Under the pieces are notes generated by a model. The model had not been told where the DNA came from and did no database searches. It saw only the letters and a list, made by a program, of their open reading frames with translations. The position numbers and the translations under genes are program-made. A stretch of 64,000 nucleotides of DNA from Sphingopyxis sp. (GTDB taxonomy: Bacteria > Pseudomonadota > Alphaproteobacteria > Sphingomonadales > Sphingomonadaceae), in NCBI GenBank assembly GCA_030145715.1, contig JAIXHQ010000001.1, positions 1 through 64,000 of the forward strand, given 5' to 3'. Of this stretch, positions 44,187 through 53,529 are shown piece by piece. Position 1 is the first letter of the stretch; the number at the start of each line of letters is the position of its first letter.

Positions 44187-44408
44187 AGTCTTTCTCCTTC
44201 CGGTTGGTCCTCTGGAAAGCAAGAACCGAGGTCCGCAAGCGGATGATCCCGGCACCGGTTTATGTGCGCCTTCCATGTGGAATGGGCGGCCCGTTAGCTG
44301 GGCTGGCCGCCAAAAGCAAGGGGGTTCGGCATATTCCAGTCGCCGGTCAACGGGGCAGCACCACTCAACTAGGCGACAAAAAGGCTCCGTTCGTCGCAAC
44401 ATTGTTGA
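44187..44408. other. rpsB upstream region
   Basis: No gene. This 222-base stretch should contain the rpsB promoter and leader (minus strand) and the region upstream of the LexA-like box (plus strand). It includes GGGCGGCC...GGCCGCC inverted segments around 44284-44312. No clear sigma70 hexamers are recognisable. Confidence 0.45.
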
Positions 44409-44423
44409 GAACAAAAAGGGAAC
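44409..44423 (+). promoter_or_regulatory. LexA (SOS) box candidate
   Basis: GAAC-AAAAAGG-GAAC is an exact match to the alphaproteobacterial LexA motif GAAC-N7-GAAC, with an A after each half as is frequent. It lies 75 bases upstream of the small membrane protein start and in the divergent gap with rpsB. About two such 8-base matches are expected by chance in 64 kb on both strands, so position and context carry the argument. Confidence 0.55.
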
Positions 44424-44498
44424 ATGGAACAAAAAGCGTCACGAAACCGTCGATGGTTAACAGAAGGTTTCGCACAGGAAGCCCGAAAGGACAAGTTC

Positions 44499-44759
44499 AT
44501 GGTTCAGGTCGCAGCCGCTCTCCTCTTCACCCTTGCCGCCGGGCTGGGTGTCACGGTGATCCTCGCCATGCTCAAGAATAACGAAAATGCGATCCTGTCC
44601 GCGCTGCTGGGCGAAGGCGCATTTCCTGTCGAAACCGCTCCGCATACTGGTCCGGCGCCGCAAAGGATGACGCTGCGCCGTTCGCCCGATCGTCGCGATG
44701 CGCCCCGGCCGATCCGTGCCGCGACCCGCATCCAGCCGCAGCTCAGCCGCGCCGCCTGA
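44499..44759 (+). CDS. Small single-span membrane protein behind a LexA-like box
   Basis: An 86-aa protein (MVQVAAALLFTLAAGLGVTV...) with an N-terminal hydrophobic helix (about residues 2-24), a short NNENAILSALLGEG segment and a basic, Pro/Arg-rich tail. The ATG at 44499 has AAAGGA at 8 bases. An ATG at 44424 in the same frame would add 25 residues and lie right after the LexA-like box. I do not recognise the family. The small membrane form plus an SOS box recalls the SOS-induced division inhibitor SidA of Caulobacter, but I see no sequence similarity. Its stop overlaps the convergent pssA stop by 17 bases. Confidence 0.7.
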   Translation: MVQVAAALLFTLAAGLGVTVILAMLKNNENAILSALLGEGAFPVETAPHTGPAPQRMTLRRSPDRRDAPRPIRAATRIQPQLSRAA

Positions 44760-45516
44760 CCTTTGCATAGCTGGCGATGCCAAAAGGCAGGGTCGCCGCG
44801 TAAAGCGCGCAAACCGCCAGCAGGGTCAGCCATGGCGCGGTGACGAGCGCGGCGCCGAGCAGGCCAACCCCCGCCAGCGCGAACAGGCGCCACGACCGGC
44901 GCAGGCGGATCGAAGCCCAGCTGTAAGTCGGGATGGCAGAGATCATCAGCATTGCGACGCCAAGCGCCCATGGCATGACGATATACCATTGGCGGAACAT
45001 GTCGTTGCCGGTGGTCAGCCACAGATAGACGGGAACGAAGGACAGCCCCGCCCCCGCTGGCGCTGGAATGCCGGTGTTGAACCCGGCCGATTTATGCGGT
45101 TGAAAATCGGCGTCCATGCGCGAATTGAACCGCGCCAGGCGAAGCGCGCAGCACACCGCCAGCGCCAGTGCCGCGGTCCAGCCGAATTTCGGCGCCTCGT
45201 CGAGCGACCAGAAGAAAAGGATCATCGCGGGCGCGACACCAAAGGCAATCACGTCCGACAGCGAATCCAGTTCGGCGCCAAAGCGGCTCTGCGCCCGGAG
45301 CAGCCGCGCGATCCGCCCGTCCATGCCGTCCAGTACGCCCGCGACGATGATCATGGTGATGGCCGCCGCCCATTCCCCGTCGATCGCGAACCGAACCCCG
45401 GTCAGGCCAGAGCAGAGCGCCAGCAGGGTGATCGCATTGGGGGCAAAGGCGCGCAGGGGGATACCGCCAATCCGGCGGCGCTCGACATCGTCCGACGCAT
45501 TGCCGTCACCCGCCAT
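44743..45516 (-). CDS. pssA: CDP-diacylglycerol-serine O-phosphatidyltransferase
   Basis: A 257-aa inner membrane enzyme making phosphatidylserine from CDP-diacylglycerol and serine. The CDP-alcohol phosphatidyltransferase motif is present (DGMDGRIARLL...SRFGAELDSLSD), together with multiple membrane helices and the PAPAGAGLSF loop of bacterial PssA. ATGs at 45516 and 45534 are both possible; the latter overlaps psd by 17 bases. Directly follows psd, so the two steps from CDP-DAG to phosphatidylethanolamine form one operon. Confidence 0.95.
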   Translation of the reverse strand: MAGDGNASDDVERRRIGGIPLRAFAPNAITLLALCSGLTGVRFAIDGEWAAAITMIIVAGVLDGMDGRIARLLRAQSRFGAELDSLSDVIAFGVAPAMILFFWSLDEAPKFGWTAALALAVCCALRLARFNSRMDADFQPHKSAGFNTGIPAPAGAGLSFVPVYLWLTTGNDMFRQWYIVMPWALGVAMLMISAIPTYSWASIRLRRSWRLFALAGVGLLGAALVTAPWLTLLAVCALYAATLPFGIASYAKVRRRG

Positions 45517-45517
45517 G

Positions 45518-46252
45518 CTATTGCCCGACCCCATCGATCGTTTCGGCCTTGCCGATCCGCGCCACGACGGTTTCGCCCGCGAGCGTCCGCTGGCCGAGCA
45601 GCACCTGCGGCGTCGTGCCCGCGGGAAGATAGACATCGACCCGGCTGCCGAAACGGATCAGCCCGACGCGCTGGCCAGTGGCCAGTTCATTGCCCGTCGC
45701 GACGAACGGCATGATGCGCCGCGCGACCAGTCCCGCGATCTGGGTAAAGCCGATTCGCACGCCATCGGCGCGCTCGACGACGAAATGCTGGCGCTCATTC
45801 TCCTCGCTCGCCTTGTCGAGATCGGCGTTGACGAACTTGCCGGGAATATAAACCAGCTTGCGCAGCGTACCGGCGACCGGCGTCCGATTGATGTGAACGT
45901 CGAAAACGCTCATGAAAATCGACACGCGCAGCATGGGCGCGCTGCCCAGCCCGTCGGGCCCGGAAATTTCCGGCGGCGGCGGGACTTCGGCGATCTGGGT
46001 GACGAGTCCGTCGGCCGGTGCGATGACGACGTCGCTTCCCGCCGGGGTCACGCGCACGGGGTCGCGAAAGAAGGCACCGACCCACAGGGTCACGCCAAAC
46101 ATCAGCCAGCCAAGGATTTCCCATCCCAGCAGCCAGAAACACAGGGTCACGATGCCGGCGATCAGGAGGAACTTGCGACCCTCTGGATGAATCGATGGCC
46201 AGTGCCACTTGATACCGCCGCCGGGGCGGTTCGAAGAGATGATGGTGGACAT
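45518..46252 (-). CDS. psd: Phosphatidylserine decarboxylase proenzyme
   Basis: A 244-aa membrane-bound pyruvoyl enzyme that decarboxylates phosphatidylserine to phosphatidylethanolamine. It belongs to the short (PSD-A) class, with cleavage expected in [11 protein letters not shown], where the Ser becomes pyruvoyl. One or two N-terminal membrane helices (about 29-62), [19 protein letters not shown], and [16 protein letters not shown] are all family motifs. The ATG at 46252 has AGGAAG upstream. Operon with pssA. Confidence 0.95.
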   Translation of the reverse strand: MSTIISSNRPGGGIKWHWPSIHPEGRKFLLIAGIVTLCFWLLGWEILGWLMFGVTLWVGAFFRDPVRVTPAGSDVVIAPADGLVTQIAEVPPPPEISGPDGLGSAPMLRVSIFMSVFDVHINRTPVAGTLRKLVYIPGKFVNADLDKASEENERQHFVVERADGVRIGFTQIAGLVARRIMPFVATGNELATGQRVGLIRFGSRVDVYLPAGTTPQVLLGQRTLAGETVVARIGKAETIDGVGQ

Positions 46253-46391
46253 GGCGATCTTCCTACGGTGCGTCCCGCATACTGACAATCGAATAAGGCG
46301 ATGGTTCCTCGCCACCACGGCGGTTGAACAATCGCGCGGCTTTGCCTAAGGCCGCGAGCAAATCCGACTCCCCAAGGAAAAAGGCAGAGAC

Positions 46392-47606
46392 ATGGGCAAG
46401 ATCAAGGTAGCCAACCCGGTCGTCGAACTCGACGGCGACGAAATGACCCGGATCATCTGGCAATGGATCCGCGAACGGTTGATCCTCCCCTATCTCGACA
46501 TCGACCTTCATTATTATGATCTCAGCATCGAGATGCGCGACCAGACCGACGACAAGATCACGGTCGATGCCGCGAATGCGATCAAGAAGCACGGCGTCGG
46601 CGTGAAATGCGCGACGATCACCCCCGACGAAGCGCGCGTCGAGGAATTCGGCCTGAAGAAAATGTGGAAATCGCCCAATGGCACGATCCGAAACATCCTG
46701 GGCGGTGTCGTGTTCCGCGAACCGATCGTCATGCGCAACGTCCCGCGCCTTGTCCCCGGCTGGACCGACCCGATCGTTGTCGGCCGCCATGCGTTCGGCG
46801 ATCAATATCGCGCGACCGATTTCCGCGTCCCCGGTCCGGGCAAGCTGCGCCTGGTATTCGAAGGCGAGGACGGCACGCTGATCGACGAGGAAGTGTTCCA
46901 ATTCCCGTCGTCGGGCGTCGCCATGGCCATGTACAATCTGGACGATTCGATCCGCGATTTTGCCCGCGCCAGCCTGAACTATGGCCTGGCCCGCCAGTGG
47001 CCGGTGTATCTGTCGACCAAGAACACGATCCTGAAAGCCTATGACGGCCGTTTCAAGGATTTGTTCGAAGAGGTATTCCAGAACGAATTCAAGGCGAAGT
47101 TCGACGAAATTGGTATCGTTTACGAACATCGCCTGATCGACGACATGGTCGCGTCGGCGCTCAAATGGAGCGGCAAGTTCGTCTGGGCCTGTAAGAATTA
47201 TGACGGCGACGTCCAGTCGGACACCGTCGCGCAGGGCTTTGGCTCGCTTGGCCTGATGACCAGCGTGTTGATGACCCCCGATGGCCAGACGGTGGAATCC
47301 GAAGCCGCGCACGGCACCGTCACCCGCCACTATCGTATGCACCAGCAGGGCAAGTCGACGTCGACGAACCCGATCGCGTCGATCTTTGCCTGGACCGGCG
47401 GCCTGAAGCATCGCGGCAAGCTGGACGGCAATGCCGAACTGATCAAATTCGCCGACGATCTGGAAAAGGTCTGCGTCGCGACGGTCGAAAGCGGCAAGAT
47501 GACCAAGGATCTGGCGCTGTTGATCGGCCCCGATCAGAACTGGCTGACCACCGAAGGCTTTTTCGAGGCGATCGTCGAAAATCTCGAAGCCAAGATGGGC
47601 GCCTGA
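46392..47606 (+). CDS. icd: Isocitrate dehydrogenase (NADP+), eukaryotic-like type
   Basis: A 404-aa homodimeric TCA-cycle enzyme converting isocitrate to 2-oxoglutarate. It has [13 protein letters not shown], the substrate loop [20 protein letters not shown] (serine in SPNGT), the catalytic YDGRFKDLF region, [34 protein letters not shown], and the NADP-binding [12 protein letters not shown]. It is the IDH1/2-like subgroup, not the E. coli Icd type. Monocistronic by context. Confidence 0.97.
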   Translation: MGKIKVANPVVELDGDEMTRIIWQWIRERLILPYLDIDLHYYDLSIEMRDQTDDKITVDAANAIKKHGVGVKCATITPDEARVEEFGLKKMWKSPNGTIRNILGGVVFREPIVMRNVPRLVPGWTDPIVVGRHAFGDQYRATDFRVPGPGKLRLVFEGEDGTLIDEEVFQFPSSGVAMAMYNLDDSIRDFARASLNYGLARQWPVYLSTKNTILKAYDGRFKDLFEEVFQNEFKAKFDEIGIVYEHRLIDDMVASALKWSGKFVWACKNYDGDVQSDTVAQGFGSLGLMTSVLMTPDGQTVESEAAHGTVTRHYRMHQQGKSTSTNPIASIFAWTGGLKHRGKLDGNAELIKFADDLEKVCVATVESGKMTKDLALLIGPDQNWLTTEGFFEAIVENLEAKMGA

Positions 47607-47655
47607 CGCCAAGCATAGTTTAGCGATTTAGTCGACATAGACGACTAGCCAATCG

Positions 47656-47680
47656 GGGCCGGCCTGCATAAGGTCGGCCC
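47656..47680 (+). other. Hairpin overlapping the antiporter translation start
   Basis: GGGCCGGCCT and AGGTCGGCCC pair with one mismatch around a 5-base loop and end 2 bases before the ATG of the Kef-type antiporter gene. The only Shine-Dalgarno-like stretch (AAGG) lies in the stem. It may act as the icd terminator, or hold back translation of the antiporter. Confidence 0.55.
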
Positions 47681-47682
47681 TT

Positions 47683-49476
47683 ATGGTATCCGAAACAGAA
47701 ACCTCCGCCATCGGCAATGCGCTGGTGGTCCTTGGCGCCGCTGGCATCGTCATCCCGGCGTTCGCGCGATTTCGCCTGCCGCCGGTGATCGGCTTTATCC
47801 TTGTCGGCCTGCTCGTCGGGCCGTCGGGGCTGGGCGCGCTGGCGGGCGATTATCCGTGGTTGAAGCATGTCACCATCGGATCGAAAGAAAATATCGCCCT
47901 GTTTGCCGAGTTCGGCATCATCCTGTTGCTGTTCTCGATCGGGCTGGAATTGTCGTTCCGGCGGCTGTGGCAGCTTCGCAACCTGGTGTTCGGCATCGGC
48001 GCCGCCGAACTGCTGTTGGGCGGATCGATCCTTGGCGGCGCATTATGGCTGTTTGGCGGATATTCGACGCCCGCGGCATTCGGATTGGGCATCGCCCTTG
48101 CCCTGTCGTCGACCGCGCTCGTCCTGCCCATCGCCGGGACTAAATCGGCCGTCGGTCGGGCGTCCTTTTCGATGCTGTTGTTCGAAGACCTGGCGATCGT
48201 CCCGATCATCTTCATCCTGGGTGCGTTCGCGCCCAGCGCCGCCGGAGACAGCGGCGAATTGCTGCTGACCACATTGTGGCAGGGCATCGTCGTCGTCGCG
48301 GCACTCGCGATCGGCGGCTGGTTCCTGCTGCCCCGGATCTTTGCCCAGGCCGCGCGCGCCAAGGATCCTGAGCTGTTTCTGGCCGCCAGCCTGCTGGTCG
48401 TCATCGTCGCGGCGCTGGCGACCGCCGCGGTGGGGCTGTCGCCGATCGTCGGCGCGCTGCTGGCGGGGCTGATGATCGCCGAAACCGAATATCACAACGA
48501 GGTCGCGGCCATCACCGCGCCGTTCAAGGGCCTGGCGCTGGGCGTCTTCCTGATCAGCGTCGGCATGGGGCTGAACCTCAAGACCATCGCGGAACAATGG
48601 CCGCAGTTGATCGTCGCGGTCGTCGGCGTCGTCGCGATCAAGGCCGCCGTCACCGCCGCCTTGCTGCGTTTTTCGAACGTCGCCCGGCACGGCACCGCCG
48701 CCGAGGTCGGCCTGTTGATGGCCAGCCCGTCCGAAACCACGCTGATCGTGCTGGCGACGGCGTTGCAGGCGCAGATCATCAGTCAAAGCACCGCCGAATT
48801 CTGGCAGCTTGTCACCGCCATCGGCCTGACCATCACGCCGCTGCTCGCCCGTGTCGGTCATGACATCGCGCGGCGGATCGAGATGCGGACCGGCGACACG
48901 CAGGGCGACGATACGCCGGAGGGCCGCACGGTCGTCGTCGGTTTCGGCCGCGTGGGGCATACGGTCGCCGAACTGCTGCGGGAACATGGTCGACCCTATA
49001 TCGCCGTCGATGCCGATATAGACGCCGTCGCCGCCGCGCGGCGCGACGGGTTCGTCGTCCGCTTTACCGACGTCGCACGTCCGGGCGCGCTCGACAAGCT
49101 GGGCATCGAATCGGCCAATGCCATCGTTCTGACGATGGACGACCCGGTGCAACAATTGCGGATGACCCGGCAACTTCGCCAGAAATACCCCGCCCTGCCG
49201 ATCATCAGCCGCGCGCGCGACGCCGACCATGCCGCCGCCCTTTATCAGGCGGGTGCCAGCGATGCGGTGCCCGAAACGCTGGAAAGTTCGCTGCAACTGG
49301 CGGAGGCGGTGTTGATCGACCTGGGCGTCGCGATGGGGCCCGTCATCGCATCGATCCACGATGTCCGGGCCAAGATGCGCCACGACATCATGACCAAGGG
49401 CAAGCTGGAACAGGAACCGCGCATCCGCAAATCGCGCGCCACCATGCGCCCGCCGCAAAGCGACGGGGCCGCCTGA
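47683..49476 (+). CDS. Kef-type K+/H+ antiporter (CPA2) with RCK domain
   Basis: A 597-aa inner membrane protein. Residues about 10-390 form the CPA2 Na+/H+-exchanger fold with around 12 helices, including FRLPPVIGFILVGLLVGPSGLG, LLFSIGLELS and the ion-site segment FEDLAIVPIIFILG. Residues about 410-530 form a cytosolic RCK_N domain with the NAD-binding GFGRVGHTVAELL. This is the layout of KefB/KefC or of related efflux antiporters. No KefF/KefG ancillary oxidoreductase is adjacent, so gating by glutathione adducts is uncertain. The start lies next to a hairpin. Confidence 0.92.
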   Translation: MVSETETSAIGNALVVLGAAGIVIPAFARFRLPPVIGFILVGLLVGPSGLGALAGDYPWLKHVTIGSKENIALFAEFGIILLLFSIGLELSFRRLWQLRNLVFGIGAAELLLGGSILGGALWLFGGYSTPAAFGLGIALALSSTALVLPIAGTKSAVGRASFSMLLFEDLAIVPIIFILGAFAPSAAGDSGELLLTTLWQGIVVVAALAIGGWFLLPRIFAQAARAKDPELFLAASLLVVIVAALATAAVGLSPIVGALLAGLMIAETEYHNEVAAITAPFKGLALGVFLISVGMGLNLKTIAEQWPQLIVAVVGVVAIKAAVTAALLRFSNVARHGTAAEVGLLMASPSETTLIVLATALQAQIISQSTAEFWQLVTAIGLTITPLLARVGHDIARRIEMRTGDTQGDDTPEGRTVVVGFGRVGHTVAELLREHGRPYIAVDADIDAVAAARRDGFVVRFTDVARPGALDKLGIESANAIVLTMDDPVQQLRMTRQLRQKYPALPIISRARDADHAAALYQAGASDAVPETLESSLQLAEAVLIDLGVAMGPVIASIHDVRAKMRHDIMTKGKLEQEPRIRKSRATMRPPQSDGAA

Positions 49477-49526
49477 CATCCTTTGCGCGGCAAAGCTGCG
49501 CCTGACATCGCGTCAGCCGGTGGCGG

Positions 49527-52496
49527 TCAGCGTGTCCCCGCCGCAGGAGGTGAAGACACCGAAGGCGCGGACGTCGTGGCCGCCGCGCCCTGTGCCGACG
49601 CATCCGCCAGCGTCATCCCCTTTGGCAGGATCGCAAGCGACCATTGACGATCGGGAAGGAGATATTGGCGGGCGAGCCGCTGTATATCGGCGGCTGTCAC
49701 CCCCGATATATCGTCCTGAATCGACAAGGCCGATGCCGCGATGCGGGGATCGCGCGTCGCGCCCTTCAACAGGAACATCCAATAGACATTGCCCGTCGAG
49801 GCGCGCGCCACCTGTTCGCGGATCGGCCCCACGTTGCGCGCCAGTTCATCGGCGGCGACCGGACGCGCGACCAGGTCGGCGGCAATATCCCTGGCAATCC
49901 CGTAAAACCGGTCAATATCCTTGGGCGCAAGCAGGCTGCCGACGAGCAGATAGCCGCCGCTGTCGAACCCGGTCGGCCAATGGCTGTCGACAACGGGACC
50001 ATAGCTGGCCCCCTGTTCGGCGCGCAGTCGGTCGAAGAGGCGGTCGTTGAAGATCGCGGCAAGCACATCGAGACCGCGTGAATCGCGCGAATTGGCGACG
50101 CCGCCGCTGGTCGGCCAGGCGGTCATCGCCGCGGCCTGCCCCTTTTCCCCACGATGATAGGCGATGTCGGGCACGGTGACATGTCGGGGGGGATCCACCC
50201 GCTGGCCGGTCGGCGGCGCCAGTGCCTGTCGCGGCGCCAGGGCGCCGAGCGTTTCGGCAAGGATGGCGCGATAATCGACCGATTCCAGATCGCCGAATAT
50301 CTGCACCTCGATCGGCCCGCCGGCGAGACGGGGTTCCCAAAAGGCGCGGAACGCCGCGGGCGTCAGCGCCGCGATCTGCGCCTTGTCGGGCGGCGACCAG
50401 CGCGCGTCATTATTGCTGAGCCAGCCGCGCAGATTGCGGTCCAGCACCGCATTGGGCGTCGCGTCGTTGAGGTCATATCCGGTCAGATAGCCGGTGCGCA
50501 GCCGTTCGATCGGCGCGGGGTCCCAACGCGGCTGGGCCAGTTTTCCCGCGATCAGCCGCATCTGATCGCGAAGGTCGGCGGGCTTGCTTTCCGCCGACAG
50601 TTCAAAGGCATCGTCGTCGATCGCGAAATTGAGCTGAATCTGTCGCCCGTTGGTCAACTGGTCGATTTCATTCTGCCCCCACGGGCCGATGCCGCTGGCG
50701 ATCAGCGCATAATCGCCCGTCCACAACAGGTTCGGGGCGTCGGCGGCGACGCTGCGGTTGCCGGTGCCGAAGCGGACGTTGACGCGCACCTTGCCCGGTT
50801 CGACCTTGTTGTTCGACACCAGCGCGGTCACGCCATTGGCAAATTCGATCCGTTCGGCGCGCAGGCCCGGCACCTCGGTCGTCGAAACGATCGACCCCGG
50901 CCGCCCCAGCGAGGGAAGCTGTTTGAAATCGGCCTTCACCGTCGCCAGCCGGTCGTCGCGCACCGTCACTGGCGCTTTCAACGCGGCCAGCACGGCGGCG
51001 CTGCCGCCCTCCGCCGTCGGGGTGGTCAGCACCACCCGCGTCACCGGCGCGGCGAATATGGCCTTGCTGATGTCGAGCATCACTTTTGGCGTGGCCGACG
51101 CGCGGATCGCGGCGAACATATCGACCTGTCCCTGCGGGCTGGTCACGGTTTCGCCTATATCGACCGCGCGCACCATGTCGTCGGCCAGCCGGGTGCCGGG
51201 TTCGTTGCGCGCATTTTCCAGTTCCTTGCGCAGAAACGCCTCGATCTCGTTCGCTTCGCGGTCGATGTCGGCCTGCGACGGCGGCTTGCTGGTCGCGTCC
51301 GCGATCACGCCGCGAACGTCGGCCAGCGCGGCTTTCCAATCGCTGAGCGGCACGATCGATGCCATCGTCACATCGGCGCTGCGGCTGACATATTGCTGTT
51401 CGACCGTCGCGACCAGATAGCTGCCGCCGCTGCGCGCGCGATTTTCGAGGCGGCGGTTGACCAGCGCCTGCGCGATAAATTCCAGATAGAGCCGCCGGGT
51501 ATTTTCGACCGTATCGACGCGCTTTTTCCACGGGCGCACCATCGCCAGCGTCAGGGCGAGCGGCTGGTTCGGTTCGACAATCTCCAACGCCGATGGCTTG
51601 GCGGGATCGGGCTTGCCGAAATCGGGCTGCGCCGGTTTCGGCCCTTCGGCGCGCCAGTCGCCATAATATTTGGCGATCAGCCTGGCGAAATCGGCAGGAT
51701 CGCCGTCGCCAACCATCACGACCACGGCGCGTTCGGGGCCGTACCAGCGATCATGAAACGCCGCGACCGACGTCGCACTCGCCTGTCCCAGCGACGCCGT
51801 CGTGCCGATCGGCGACCGGTCGCCCAGCAATTGTCCGGCGAACAGATGCGCGTTGGTCGCATCGCCAATCCGCTTCTGCGGGCCGTCGGATTCGCGCAAT
51901 TCGGACGTCACGACGCCGCGCTCGGCGGCCACAGCCAGTTCCGAAATGCGCGGTTCGCGGACCATGCCCGACAGCAATTTCATGCTTTCGTCGAGGTTGG
52001 CGGGCGTGACGCTGGGCAGGTCCAGTTGATACACCGTCTGCGTCGGCGTCGTCTGGGCGTTCGAATCGCTGCCGAATGTGACGCCGAACCGCTGCCAGAT
52101 GCGCTTGGCTTCGCCGTCCGGTATATGTTCCGATCCGCGAAAGGTCAGATGTTCCAGCAAATGAGCATAGCCGCGTTCGCTGTCGGTTTCGAACATCGAC
52201 CCGACATCCATCCGCACGCGGATCGACACCTGCCCCGGCGGGACACCATTGTTCCGCACCGCATAGCGGACGCCGTTGGGCAGGACGCCGAATTGCCACG
52301 CGGTATCGCGCGGAATGTCGCTGCCGACATAGAGCCAGTCGTCGCTCTTTGCGGGGGCGCCAGCCGTCTTCGCACTGGACGCGGCACCGCCCTGTGCGCT
52401 GACCGTCGCCGGAAGCAGCAGCAGCGCAGCCGCCGTGGCGGCAGAGAGGAGAAGGGACGGGAAACGAAGCGGCGCGCGCGCGGGGGAATAGGACAT
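49527..52496 (-). CDS. Secreted M16 family zinc metallopeptidase (two-domain)
   Basis: A 989-aa protein with a signal peptide (cleavage about residue 35, TVSA-Q). It contains two tandem M16 units. The first has the inverted zinc motif HLLEH (112-116) and the distal ligand Glu192 (AERGVVTSELRE), so it should be active. The second (from about residue 540, ERIEFANGVTALVSNN) lacks an HxxEH motif and is the usual inactive partner that closes the clamshell. Expected in the periplasm, perhaps degrading small peptides. The C-terminal tail is Ala/Ser/Pro-rich. Monocistronic, divergent from the nitrilase-family gene. Confidence 0.93.
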   Translation of the reverse strand: MSYSPARAPLRFPSLLLSAATAAALLLLPATVSAQGGAASSAKTAGAPAKSDDWLYVGSDIPRDTAWQFGVLPNGVRYAVRNNGVPPGQVSIRVRMDVGSMFETDSERGYAHLLEHLTFRGSEHIPDGEAKRIWQRFGVTFGSDSNAQTTPTQTVYQLDLPSVTPANLDESMKLLSGMVREPRISELAVAAERGVVTSELRESDGPQKRIGDATNAHLFAGQLLGDRSPIGTTASLGQASATSVAAFHDRWYGPERAVVVMVGDGDPADFARLIAKYYGDWRAEGPKPAQPDFGKPDPAKPSALEIVEPNQPLALTLAMVRPWKKRVDTVENTRRLYLEFIAQALVNRRLENRARSGGSYLVATVEQQYVSRSADVTMASIVPLSDWKAALADVRGVIADATSKPPSQADIDREANEIEAFLRKELENARNEPGTRLADDMVRAVDIGETVTSPQGQVDMFAAIRASATPKVMLDISKAIFAAPVTRVVLTTPTAEGGSAAVLAALKAPVTVRDDRLATVKADFKQLPSLGRPGSIVSTTEVPGLRAERIEFANGVTALVSNNKVEPGKVRVNVRFGTGNRSVAADAPNLLWTGDYALIASGIGPWGQNEIDQLTNGRQIQLNFAIDDDAFELSAESKPADLRDQMRLIAGKLAQPRWDPAPIERLRTGYLTGYDLNDATPNAVLDRNLRGWLSNNDARWSPPDKAQIAALTPAAFRAFWEPRLAGGPIEVQIFGDLESVDYRAILAETLGALAPRQALAPPTGQRVDPPRHVTVPDIAYHRGEKGQAAAMTAWPTSGGVANSRDSRGLDVLAAIFNDRLFDRLRAEQGASYGPVVDSHWPTGFDSGGYLLVGSLLAPKDIDRFYGIARDIAADLVARPVAADELARNVGPIREQVARASTGNVYWMFLLKGATRDPRIAASALSIQDDISGVTAADIQRLARQYLLPDRQWSLAILPKGMTLADASAQGAAATTSAPSVSSPPAAGTR

Positions 52497-52584
52497 CGGC
52501 CCGCCTTATCGCGTTCGAACCTTGCTGGCCACTGAACTGTCGCCATCGCTTGTCCTTCACGCGCCATGGTCCTAGCGATATGGG

Positions 52585-53469
52585 ATGAACACCGCGACAA
52601 CATCCGCATCCGACGCCCCCCTTTCCGCCCCCCTTGCTGCGCTGGTCCAGATGACCAGCGGCATCGACCCTGCCGCCAACCTCGCCGCGATCGACCGCGC
52701 GATGGGCGAGGCGGCGGCGGCGGGTGCCGCCATGGCGTTCCTTCCCGAAATGTCGCTGCTGCTCGATCGCGATCGCGCGCGCGCCGCGCCGCATATCGTC
52801 CGCGAGGATGACAGTCCGTGGCCGGCCGCGTTGCAGCAATTGGCGGTCAAGCACCGGATCTGGCTGCATTCAGGGTCGATGCCCTTGCTGGCCGACGACG
52901 GCACCCGGCGGGTCAACCGCAGCCATGTGATCGCCGCGGACGGCAGCATCCGCGCCCGTTACGACAAGATCCACATGTTCGACGTCACATTGCCGTCGGG
53001 CGAGAATTGGACCGAATCCTCGGCCTATATCGGCGGCAATGCCGTTGCCGTCGTCGACACCCCGCTGGGGAAGCTGGGACTGAGCATCTGTTACGACCTG
53101 CGTTTTCCCGAACTTTACCGCGCGCTGGTCGATCAGGGCGCGACGGCGATCGCGATCCCCGCTGCCTTTACCACCTCCACCGGCGAGGCGCATTGGCATG
53201 TGCTGATGCGCGCGCGGGCGATCGAAACGGGCTGTCATATCGTGGCCGCAGCGCAGTCGGGCCGCCATGATGATGGCCGGGAAACCTATGGCCACAGCCT
53301 TGTCGTCGATCCGTGGGGCAGCGTGCTGACCGACGCCGGGGCGCCCCTATCGGCAAGCGGCAGGGATTATGTGCTGGCCATGGCGCCGATTGCCGGGGCC
53401 GCGTCGGAACGGGCGCGACAGGCGATCCCGCTGGCCCGGTCCCGCATGGCACGCCATATCACGCTGTAG
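52585..53469 (+). CDS. Carbon-nitrogen hydrolase (Nit1-like amidase)
   Basis: A 294-aa cytosolic nitrilase-superfamily enzyme. The catalytic triad is Glu55 (FLPEM), Lys128 (YDKIHMFDV) and Cys169 (LSICYDLRFPELYR). KIHMFDV and CYDLRFPELYR place it with the Nit1/Nit2 group, whose known members repair deaminated glutathione or 2-oxoamides. The partner genes often found with it (glutaredoxin grxC, DUF1178) are not adjacent. The start codon is ATG at 52585. Confidence 0.9.
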   Translation: MNTATTSASDAPLSAPLAALVQMTSGIDPAANLAAIDRAMGEAAAAGAAMAFLPEMSLLLDRDRARAAPHIVREDDSPWPAALQQLAVKHRIWLHSGSMPLLADDGTRRVNRSHVIAADGSIRARYDKIHMFDVTLPSGENWTESSAYIGGNAVAVVDTPLGKLGLSICYDLRFPELYRALVDQGATAIAIPAAFTTSTGEAHWHVLMRARAIETGCHIVAAAQSGRHDDGRETYGHSLVVDPWGSVLTDAGAPLSASGRDYVLAMAPIAGAASERARQAIPLARSRMARHITL

Positions 53470-53529
53470 GGCGGTCTGAACGCGCGGCGTGGCCCGACCG
53501 AGAGGATGATGCCGCCGATCCCGGCAGCG

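Noticed and set aside
50154-52535. A 793-codon plus-strand frame opposite the M16 peptidase, and similar long frames opposite fabF, the ABC exporter and others
   Set aside because: They mirror real genes, have Arg/His-rich compositions and no recognisable motifs; this is typical of antisense frames in GC-rich DNA.
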